This document shows, piece by piece, positions 34,191 through 43,166 of a stretch of DNA of 64,000 nucleotides. The notes beneath the pieces are model-generated. The model was not told the DNA's origin, did not search any database, and was given only the letters and a program-made list of their open reading frames with translations. Source of the DNA: JAGQRJ01 sp041402045 (lineage in GTDB: Bacteria; Planctomycetota; J058); assembly GCA_041402045.1 (NCBI GenBank), contig JAWKSZ010000043.1, forward strand, positions 1 to 64,000, read 5' to 3'. The position numbers and the translations under genes were made by a program. Position 1 is the stretch's first letter, and the number at the start of each line of letters is the position of its first letter.

Positions 34191-37100
34191 CCCCTCGCGA
34201 CGCGCGCCTGCTCGAGCTCCTCGTGGCCACCGACCACCTGTCCCCCGAGGGGGCGGCGGCGTGCCGCGCGGACTACGACCGCGCCCGCAAGGCGCGGCCC
34301 GAGCTGCGCTTTCGCCGGTTCCTGCGCGACGGCGACTACGTCTCGCCGGAGGTGCTCGAGGAGTTCGTGGGCGACGACGAGCTCGTCCCCCGCTCGGGGC
34401 TGGGCGTCGTGCCCGCGCCCACCGGGGTCGAGGCGCTGCTCGAGGAGGCGGTGCCCCACGACGACGACTCCCCCGCCGCCCGGCGCTCGGGCTCGCGCCC
34501 GGTGCGCCTCGAGGCGCCGCCGCCGCGCGGCGACGTCACCGACGAGGACTCCACCCAGCGCGTGGAGCGCGAGGTCCTGGCCCGGGCCTCGGCGCGCACG
34601 TTGAAGGAGCTCGCGACCCCGGGCAGGCTCGCGGGCGACGAGGGCACGAGCCGCTTCGACGGCTCGACCAAGCGCTTCGACGCCGACGCGCTGGCGGCGG
34701 CCTCCCAGCGCCACGGCGCGCCCGGCGCGCTCCTGGCCCTGCTCGTGGGCGGGGCGCTGGTCGCCGGCGGGGGCGTGCTCATGCTCGTCTACGGCGGCGG
34801 CGCGGAGCCCGCGATCGCCGTGACCCCCGGCGAGACCGACCCCCTGCCGAGCGAGGTCGTGACCCCGGACCGCGACCCGCCGCCGGAGGCGACCCCCGGG
34901 CAGGAGGAGCAGCGCGCCCTCGCGGCCCAGCTCCGGCGGGCGACCCAGCTCCAGGAGACCGAGGACTACCAGGGCGCGCTGCAGGTGCTCGCGACCCTCG
35001 CCCCCAAGCTGCGGGTGGCGCACACCGAACGGATCAAGACCCTCGAAGCCGAGCTGCGCGCGGCCGCGGCCTTCCGCCGCGAGGCCGACCGCGCGCTGGC
35101 CTTCCTCGACGAGCTCAACCCCGAGGCCCAACGCAACGTGGGCCTCGAGCAGCTCCAGGCCGCTCTGGCCGAGCAGCCCGGCCCCGCGGCCAAGGCGACG
35201 GCGCTGCGGCTCGAGGCGCGAATCGCCGAGCTGAAGGCGCCCCTCCCCGAGCCCGGGCCCGCGGAGCGCGACCCCGAGGCGGAGCCCCCCGAGCGCACCG
35301 CCTATTACGCCAAGCTCGGCGAGCAGGGGCGCTCGGTGGTCGAGGCCCTGCGCCGGCGGATCGACGAGGAGCAGGCCGCCCGCGCCGACCGCTCGGGGGC
35401 GGCGGTCGACGTCGCCCGCGCGCGCACCGAGCGCAAGCCGCTGCGCCTGAGCCTGCCCTCGGGCTACCGGATCGACCGCGGCACGATCGTGGGCATGGAC
35501 GACGCCGGCATGACCGTGGCCGACGGGGCCGACCGGATCCCGGTGTCCTGGGACGTGCTCTCCCCCAAGCAGGCCTACACCCTGCGCCGGCTGGCGGTGC
35601 GCGACGACGAGGCCGAGGACCACCTCAAGCTCGGGGTGTGGTGCCTGACCCAGCGCCAGTTCGACGCGGCCCGCGAGGCCTTCGGGCGCGCGATCGAGCT
35701 CGACGCAGGGCTCCGTCAGCGGATCCCCTCGGTCAACCGGATCGAGGCCGAGGGCCAGGTGTTCGGCGGACGCCTCGACCGCCGCGGGGGCACGATCAAG
35801 GTCGACTACCGCTTCACCTCCCCCGAGGAGTTCCGCGACTGGCAGGCGGAGGTCGGCTCGCAGCTCAAGGCCGGGGACGGGCGGATCGAGGTCGCCGGGC
35901 AGGGCATGTTCCTGGCCGGGCTGAAGGAGGTCGGGTTCGAGGATCAGGTGACCGTGGAGGTCGGCCTGGGCGCGGTGAGCAAGGGCAGCCAGGTCCTGTG
36001 CGGGCTCCTGTTCTCGCCGGGGACCGCCGACGAGAAGGCCTACCTCGTGGGGCTCTCGGCCCGCGGGCAGCCGACGCTCCTCGTGCGCAAGGACCGCCAC
36101 CTGCGCAAGCTCGCGCGCTCCACGACCCCGATCAAGGGCGACACCCTGCGGATCGTGCTCCGCGACAACCGGCTCAAGGTGCGCTCGGGCGCCCGCGACC
36201 TGATCAACCAGAAGGTCAGCCCGACCTGGGACGGCGTGCGCGTGCTCCTGGGCGGGCTCGCGGTGCGCAAGACCGACCCCGGCACCGCGGACTACACCCG
36301 GGTCGTGGTCCAGGGTCGGGTGCGGATCGACTGGCTGCGCAAGGCCTTCGGCGCGCTGGACGACCTGCTCCAGGGCAGCCTCGACGCGCTGGACGAGCTC
36401 CCGGTGTTCCGCCGCCCGCGCGGGACCCTCGCGCCTCCGGACCTCAGCGCCGAGGACGCCTTCGGCATGCGCGACGTCCCCGACCGCGCGCGGGCGGAGT
36501 ACGCGCGCGGGGTCGAGGCCTGGAACCAGGAGACCGCCGACGGCCTGGCGCAGGCGAACCAGGCCTTCGACCGCGCGGTCGAGCTCGCCCCGCGCTTCGC
36601 CGCCGCGCTGTATCGCCGCGGGCTGGCCCGCGAGCGCCTGGGCCGCACGCGGCTGGCGCTGGCCGACGCCGAGGACGCGCTCGAGGCCTGCCCGCACTTC
36701 TACGAGGCGGAGACCCTGATCAGCCGGCTGCTGCGGGTCCAGGGTCGGCTGGAGGACGCGCTCGCCGCCGCCACCCGCGCGCTGGAGACGCGCCCCGACT
36801 ACGCCGACGCGCGCCTCTCCCGGGGCGCGATCCTGTTCGCCCAGGGCGACCTCCAGGCGGCGCTCACCGACCTCGAGCTGGCCAACGCGCTCAACCCCTG
36901 GGACGAGACCGCGCGCCGCCTGCGGCGCAACGTGGCCACCGTGCTCGCGGGCCCTAGCTGGAGCAAGCGCAGCTTCAGCGTGGAGTCCAAGCACTTCGTG
37001 GTCGAGACCGACACGACCCACGACCGCGCCGAGGGCTTCCTCGAGCAGCTCGAGGCGGTGCACGCCCACTACGGGACCCTGTTCGGCGTCGACCCCAACG

Positions 37101-37717
37101 CCGAGCGCCCGCGCTCGAAGGTCCTGATCTTCGACACCCGCGAGGGCTTCCTCTCCTACGCCGCGCTGAGCACCAACGACCGCGTGGAGTCCTTGCTCGG
37201 CTGCTACCTCCCGCGCTACCGCCAGCTGCTCCTGTTCGAGGACAAGAACGCGACCGAGGAGCAGACCCTGCGCGTGCTGTTCCACGAGGGCTTCCACCAG
37301 TTCATAGACCCGGTGGTCCCGGAGCTCCCGCTGTGGCTGAACGAGGGCCTGGCCGAGTTCTTCTCCACGCTGCGCGTCGAGCGCGACGGCGTGCGCGGCG
37401 AGGGCGGCCCGATCCCGAGCCGCTCCCGCGACCTGGCGCGGTTCCTGGCCCAGGGCGGCCCGGTGCCCTTCGAGCAGCTCATGAACCAGACCCCGGGCGA
37501 GTTCTACTCGGGGCCCGTCGCCTTCAAGTACGCCCAGGCGTGGTCCATGGTCCGCTTCTTCCTCGACCGCCGCACCTCGCCGGACCTGCGCAAGCGCTTC
37601 CTGAGCTACCTCAGCGACCTGCGCGGCGGGGCCAGCCCGCGGCGGGCGTTCCTCGAGGCCTGGGACGGGACCGACTGGCGGGCGTGCGAGGCCGAGTGGC
37701 GCAAGAGCCTGGAGTAG
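34187..37717 (+). CDS. Membrane-anchored TPR protein with C-terminal DUF1570-like metallopeptidase
   Basis: About 1,176 residues. A helical N-domain (about 1-65: LTPRDARLLELLVATDHL, LRFRRFLRDGDYVSPEVL) resembles those of the kinases at 24.3 and 37.8 kb. A Thr/Asp-rich linker precedes one membrane helix (LLALLVGGALVAGGGVLML, about 185-205). An extracytoplasmic part has a LamG-like sandwich and TPR repeats (about 765-920). A gluzincin-like peptidase follows, with HEGFH zinc motif and LNEGLAEFF third-ligand region (about 1026-1055), matching DUF1570. The start is CTG 34187 with GGAGGAGG ten bases upstream; no ATG/GTG fits without cutting the N-domain. It is in the operon with the phasin-like gene. 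Confidence 0.82.
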   Translation: MTPRDARLLELLVATDHLSPEGAAACRADYDRARKARPELRFRRFLRDGDYVSPEVLEEFVGDDELVPRSGLGVVPAPTGVEALLEEAVPHDDDSPAARRSGSRPVRLEAPPPRGDVTDEDSTQRVEREVLARASARTLKELATPGRLAGDEGTSRFDGSTKRFDADALAAASQRHGAPGALLALLVGGALVAGGGVLMLVYGGGAEPAIAVTPGETDPLPSEVVTPDRDPPPEATPGQEEQRALAAQLRRATQLQETEDYQGALQVLATLAPKLRVAHTERIKTLEAELRAAAAFRREADRALAFLDELNPEAQRNVGLEQLQAALAEQPGPAAKATALRLEARIAELKAPLPEPGPAERDPEAEPPERTAYYAKLGEQGRSVVEALRRRIDEEQAARADRSGAAVDVARARTERKPLRLSLPSGYRIDRGTIVGMDDAGMTVADGADRIPVSWDVLSPKQAYTLRRLAVRDDEAEDHLKLGVWCLTQRQFDAAREAFGRAIELDAGLRQRIPSVNRIEAEGQVFGGRLDRRGGTIKVDYRFTSPEEFRDWQAEVGSQLKAGDGRIEVAGQGMFLAGLKEVGFEDQVTVEVGLGAVSKGSQVLCGLLFSPGTADEKAYLVGLSARGQPTLLVRKDRHLRKLARSTTPIKGDTLRIVLRDNRLKVRSGARDLINQKVSPTWDGVRVLLGGLAVRKTDPGTADYTRVVVQGRVRIDWLRKAFGALDDLLQGSLDALDELPVFRRPRGTLAPPDLSAEDAFGMRDVPDRARAEYARGVEAWNQETADGLAQANQAFDRAVELAPRFAAALYRRGLARERLGRTRLALADAEDALEACPHFYEAETLISRLLRVQGRLEDALAAATRALETRPDYADARLSRGAILFAQGDLQAALTDLELANALNPWDETARRLRRNVATVLAGPSWSKRSFSVESKHFVVETDTTHDRAEGFLEQLEAVHAHYGTLFGVDPNAERPRSKVLIFDTREGFLSYAALSTNDRVESLLGCYLPRYRQLLLFEDKNATEEQTLRVLFHEGFHQFIDPVVPELPLWLNEGLAEFFSTLRVERDGVRGEGGPIPSRSRDLARFLAQGGPVPFEQLMNQTPGEFYSGPVAFKYAQAWSMVRFFLDRRTSPDLRKRFLSYLSDLRGGASPRRAFLEAWDGTDWRACEAEWRKSLE

Positions 37718-37751
37718 CCGGTCCCCACGCGGCGTCTGGCCCGCCGCAGGC

Positions 37752-37777
37752 GCCGCGGCAGCGGAGGCTGCCGCGGC
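37752..37777 (+). terminator. Hairpin after the metallopeptidase gene
   Basis: A perfect 10-bp GC stem (37752-37761 with 37768-37777) with a 6-base loop, 35 bases past the stop. There is no T-run, so termination may be partial. Confidence 0.45.
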
Positions 37778-37840
37778 AGAAACAGCGTCGGTCGGGGTGC
37801 CCGGCGCAGCCCGACGGGCTACACTCAGGGCTGATCTGAC

Positions 37841-40800
37841 GTGGCAAGTCCTTACGACATAACCTTCCTCCGCTTGCTCATGGATCGCCAGTTGGCTCAA
37901 AAGCCGCAGGCGATGCAGTGCATAGCCGAGATCGACTCGCAGGCCCAGCAAGGGCGCACCGTGTCGGCCGCGCAGCTCGTCGTGCAGTTCGGGCTCGTCG
38001 ACGTCGACCTGGCGCGCGAGGTCGACGCCCTCGCGCGCCAGGAGCTCTCGCGGGCCAACGGCGCCAACGGCTCCGGCGCGCCGCCGCCGCCCCCGCCGCT
38101 CCCCGGCGGGCCGCCCCCGGCGCCCGGCGCGCTCCCGCCCACCCCCGGCGCGCTCCCGCCCATGCCCGGCGGGCTGCCCCCGACCCCCGCTGCGCTCCCG
38201 CCCACCCCGGCGGCGCTGCCCCCACGCCGACGACGCTCCCGCCCACCCCCGGCGCGCTCCCGCCGCCCCCCGCCGCGCTCCCCGGGTCCGCCGCCGTCGC
38301 TGCCTCCGGCGCCGGGCGGACTCCGCCCATGCCGGCGCTGCCGCCGACCCCGCCCCGCGCCCCTGGCGTCCGACGACGGCGGCGGCGACGACGAGGCCTA
38401 CTACGCGCTGGAGGGCTCGCTCTCGGGCTACGAGACCGGCCCCAAGCTCGGCCGCGGCCCGGTGGGGACGAGCTACGCCGGCCGCCGCGCCGACGGCTCA
38501 CCGGTGGTGGTCAAGGCGCTGAGCAAGCGCTTCGCCAAGCACCCCGACGTCGTGCGTCAGGTCGAGGACGACCTCTCGCGCTGGAAGGGCTTCGCGCACC
38601 CGACCGCGGTCAGCGTGTTCGACGTCGGCACGAGCAACGAGCGCACGGTGATCGTCTACAGCCGCGCCCGCGGCGAGAACCTGGCGGACCTGATCGAGGC
38701 CACCGGGCCCCTGGCGCCGACCCTCGCCATGCGCGTGGTCTACGACGTGGCCCTGGCGCTGGCCTCGGCCAAGGAGAAGGTCAACCTCGCCTGCGGCGAC
38801 GTGCGCGCGCAGAAGATCTACTTCGACGGGAAGCGCGCGCAGATCGCCGACCTCGGCCAGTGGCGCGCGTCGTGCCTCGGCAACGGCTTCGGCAAGCACG
38901 GGCTGACCTTCGGGCACCCGGCCTACCTGGCGCCCGAGGTCCTGCAGGAGGGGCAGGCCCAGCCCAACCCGTCGGCCGACGTCTACGCGCTGGGGATCCT
39001 GTTCTACGAGCTCCTGTGCGGGCAGCAGCCCTTCCGCGGCGAGGTCGTGGACGTGCTCAGCCAGCACATGGAGGCCCCGCTCCCGCCGCCCCCGGGGGAG
39101 GTGCGCTTCAGCGCCAAGCTCGCCGCGCTGATCCTGCGCATGACCGCCAAGAGCCCTGCCTCCCGGCTCCCCGACGCCGCGGCGGTGGTCGAGTCGATCA
39201 CCGCGCTGCTCGAGGGCAAGGGGCTCCCGCCGCAGCAGGCCAAGGCCAACGCGGTCACCGCCGACGAGTGGGAGAAGACCCAGGCCCAGAACCGCGCCAC
39301 CGGGCGCTGGAGCCGCTCGCGGATCGACGCCGCGCCGGCGATCGGCCCCTCCGAGCTCGGGCGCGCCATGGACCTCGGCGCCGCGAGCTCGGTCAGCGGC
39401 ATGCTGCCCTCGACGGTCCGGCCCAAGGAGGCCGGGGTCGAGATCTCGCTGGGCAAGAAGATCGGCCGAGGGAGCGCGGGCACCGCCTACGAGGGCACCC
39501 ACACCAAGTTCCCGGGCAAGCTCGCGATCAAGGTGCTCACCAAGCGCTTCGCCCAGCACCAGGACCTGCTGGCGGAGATCAAGGGCGGGCTGCGGCGCGT
39601 GGTCGGGGTCAAGCTCCCGGGGGTCGTGCCGGTCCTCGCGCTCGAGGAGTCCGGCGGCCGCGACCTGGTGGTCTCGCCCCTGATCCCGCATGCCCAGAGC
39701 CTGCGCCAGCGGCTCGAGACCCAGGGCGCGTTCCTGCCCTCGGTCGCCACCGGGTTCATGAAGGCCGTGGTCCAGGCGCTGGCCGCCGCGGACCGCGCCG
39801 GGCTGCACCACGGCGACCTGCGCCCGGACAAGATCCTGGTCGACGGCGAGGGCCAGGCGCACCTCGTGGACTTCGGCCTCGCGCGCGCGTCGTGCTTGGG
39901 CGCGGGCTACGGCAAGGTCGGCCTGCCCTTCGGGCACCCGGAATACCTCGCCCCCGAGGTCGTGCAGGAGTCCCGCAAGCAGCCCTCCCGCGAGTCGGAC
40001 ATGTACTCGCTGGGGATCACCTACTACGAGCTGATCTGCGGGCGCGCGCCGTATCAGAGCCCGGACCTCAAGGAGATCCTGCGCCAGCACCTCGAGGAGC
40101 CGCTGCCGCGCCCGCCGGACGAGGTCAGCCTGCCCGGCGCCGTGGCCAACCTGATCACGGCCCTGACCCACAAGAACCCCGAGGTCCGCCCCGAGACCTG
40201 GGAGGAGGTCCAGCAGGAGCTCGAGAGCTGCCTGGGCCTGGACGGCTCGGCCTTCGACCGCCCCTCGGCGCAGATCGAGGAGTTCGACCCCCTCGCCGAC
40301 GACGACGAGCCCCTGGTCGAGGTGTGGGAGCAGACCTCCGAGATCCTGGCCAAGCCCGCGATCGCCTGGGACAAGTCCAAGATCACCCAGCCCAAGCGCG
40401 TCGGCCCCGACGACCTCGCCGCGGGCACGGTCGACCTCGCCGCGAGCGAGGGCGAGAACCTCGTGGCCGCGGCGATCAAGGCCGCCGCCGCCAGCGAGAA
40501 CCCCGCGACCAGCAGCACCCGCAAGCGCGGCAAGCCCAAGGCCAAGGGCGCTGCGGCGGGCGGCGGCAAGGACGAGGGCGGCGGCAACGGCAAGCAGCTC
40601 GTGCTCGCGCTGGTCGGGCTCCTGGGCGTCGTGGGCGTGATCGCGTTCCTGGCCCTGGGCAGCGGGGACGGCGGCGGCAGCGGCAAGCCCCCCAAGCCCA
40701 ACCCCAACGGCGGCGGCACGGGCGGCGGCGGCACCGGCGGCACCGGCGGCGGGGGCACGGACAAGCCGCCCCCCGAGACCCCCGACGCCTCGAAGTGGGC

Positions 40801-41829
40801 CCAGGTCGCCAAGGACCTCGAGCGCGAGGTCGAGAGCCAGCTCCGCTCGGAGGACTACAAGGACGCCCTCGACGCGCTGAAGGAGGTCTCCTCCGAGGCG
40901 CTCAAGCAGGGCGTCGTCAGCGACGCGGTCAACCGGCTGAAGACCGAGGTCGACGGGCGCTACCGCGACGCGCTGGCCAAGGCCGAGAGCACGCTGCTCG
41001 AGCACGTGCGCCAGGGTCGCGTGCGCGACGCCCACCGCGTCGCCGGCCGCGTCGCCGGCTGGGCGGTGAACCCGGACGACGCCAAGGCGCTCAAGGAGCG
41101 GATCGACCAGGAGCTGCGCACCATGCACGGCGTGGTCGCCGAGCTCGCTCCCCGACGCGCCCCAAGGTCTCGCAGCTCGAGGAGCGCCTGCGCGAGACCC
41201 TCGCCGGCTGGAAGGAGTACGAGTCGAGCTGCCTCGCCTTCGAGGGCGGCGGCGTGGTGGTGCGTTACCCCGACGGCGGCGGCTCGGCCCCCGACGACTG
41301 GGAGGTGCTCCAGGGCGAGGCCCCCAAGCTCGACACGCTGCCCAGCGGCGGGCGCGGGCTGCGCCTGTTCGCCGCGGCGGAGCCCACGATCCTGCGCTTC
41401 AAGCTCCCGTTCAGGAAGCTGGTCGACGTGCGCCTCAAGTTCGTGCTCGGCGCCGAGGCCAAGCCGGGCTCGCGGTTCACCGTGGTGCCCCTGCTCGAGG
41501 ACCCCGGCGACAAGGGCGGCGGCCTCGACTGGGGCCTCTACGCCATGAGCTTCAACGGCCGGCGCAAGACCCTCGACGCCAAGCGCACCGGGCAGCGCGA
41601 CCTGAAGCTGCTCCCGGCGTTGGAGCCGCTCGAGATCAAGCTGGTCGTCCCCGGCAACAAGGCCACGGGCGCCCTGATCCCGGCCAAGGGCCGCGCGACC
41701 AAGGGCGATGCCCAGATCGACGTCGACCCCAAGGGCGGCTACGTGACCCTGGTCCTGGTCGACACCGAGCTGTGGCTGACCGACCTGGAGCTGCGCGGGC
41801 TGTTCGACCTCGCGCGGACCGCCAAGTGA
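37841..41829 (+). CDS. Tandem pseudokinase membrane protein (three frame breaks)
   Basis: About 1,325 residues when repaired. Helical N-domain (1-65), Pro-rich linker, kinase-like domain A (about 200-465), kinase-like domain B (about 535-795), a charged linker, a membrane helix (LVLALVGLLGVVGVIAFLAL, about 920-940), a Gly/Thr linker, coiled coil and a C-terminal beta-sandwich. Domain A has the ATP lysine (VVVKAL), but HRD is CGD, the Mg-binding Asn is Lys and DFG is DLG. Domain B has VDFGLA and HGD, with Asn again Lys (DLRPDKIL). Both are predicted to be catalytically impaired. Frame breaks lie at 38217-38223 (a short C run), near 38360-38370 (compensating) and near 41140-41170. The start is GTG 37841. 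Confidence 0.82.
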
Positions 41830-41842
41830 GCGCCGCGACGGC

Positions 41843-43166
41843 ATGAGCCAGACGGTGGGTCCGATCGAGCTCCCCCGCAACTCGCGGGTGGTCCTCCTGA
41901 GCCTCGTCCCGGGGCTGGGGCACTTCTACCTCGACCGCTTCGCCATGGGCTCGCTCCTGTTCGCGGGCTTCGTGACCGCGCTCAACGCGTGGTTCCTGGG
42001 GAGCATGCTGCACTCGCTGGAGAACCCCGAGCTCCTGCGCAACGTGGCCGGGGTGACCGTGGTCCTGATCTGGGCGGCGGGCATGTATCACGCCTACCGC
42101 CTGTCCTACGGCACCGACCGCGTGGCCCTGGCCAAGGAGCGCCGCGAGCTGATCCGGCGCGCGCTGATCCACTACCTGCGCGACGAGCTGGAGGAGGCGC
42201 GCAAGCTCCTGGCCCACGCCGTGGACCTGGACGTGGACTGGGTCGACCCGGACCCGTTGTTCCACCTGGGGGTGGTCCTGGCGCGGCTCGCGGAGCGCGC
42301 GGCGCTGCGCAGCGCGAGCGAGGCCCGCGGGCTGCGGCGGCGCGCGCTGAGCGTTCAAGGCCTGCCAGAGCCGGGACCCCGACGACAAGTGGGCGCGCGA
42401 GATCGCCGTCGAGAGCCGCCGGCTCTCGCGGCGCGAGTCGCGCCGCCAGCGCGACACCTCGTCCTTGAACGTGCAGGCGTCGCTCCCCTTGGGCGGCGAG
42501 TCGACGGACATGCTGCCCGCCCTGGCCCAGCTCTCGCAGTCGGGGGAGCACCTGGTGGTGGGCAAGGCCCTGGAGCGGGCCCCGCCCGATGACCCCGGAG
42601 CCCGAGACCGAGCCCGAGCTCGAGCGAAGCCGAGGCGCCCGCCGCTCAGGAGAGCGACGCCGAGCGCTATCCGTCCGAGTCCGCGGCGTTCCGCAAGCTC
42701 CCTGTTCGGCGACGGCAAGGCGCCGCCGGTCGAGGTCGACCTGATCGACCCCGAGGACTCGCTCCCGCCGAACCGCCCGCGCTCGCGGCGCCTGACCAGC
42801 CGGCGCCTGGCCAAGGCGCGGCTGCTGGAGCGGCTGGAGAGCGAGACCGAGCTGGAGGCCGTCGACGACGCCCCCGGGAGCGTGCCCCCGCGCCTGAGCG
42901 AGGAGGCCGCGCGCGCGCCGACGGCGTCCTACGGCGTGGCCGCTCCGGACGAGGCCGAGACCGAGGCCTGGAGGGCGAGCGACGAGCTCGACGCGAGCGG
43001 GGACGCCGAGGTCGACCCCTCCGCCGACGCCGAGGAGATCCTGGAGCCCGACGCCCTGGACGAGCTCGACGCGCCCCCGGCGGCGCCAGACGACGACCCC
43101 GAGGACGCGACCTCCGCGACCTCCCCCCCCAACCGGCCGAGCGGCCGGAGAGAGGACGAACCGTGA
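41843..43166 (+). CDS. TM2-like membrane protein with acidic C-terminal tail (several frame breaks)
   Basis: The intact first part (ATG 41843 to about 42345) has two or three membrane helices including PGLGHFYLDRFAMGSLLFAG, a TM2-domain motif, and then helical repeats (ARKLLAHAVDLDVDWVDPDPLFHLGVVLARL). The frame then slips near 42345-42354 (into FKACQSRDPDDKWAREIAVES), near 42588-42600, near 42625 and near 42698-42704. After repair it ends in a long Glu/Asp/Ala/Pro-rich tail and stops at 43166, overlapping purF (GTGA). Four slips in 360 bases of one gene mean that either the consensus is poor here or the gene is decaying. Function unknown. Confidence 0.6.

Noticed and set aside
38217..38370. 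Programmed ribosomal frameshifting in the pseudokinase linker
   Set aside because: There is no slippery heptamer plus pseudoknot. Two opposite shifts in a Pro-rich linker near a short C run fit sequence error better.
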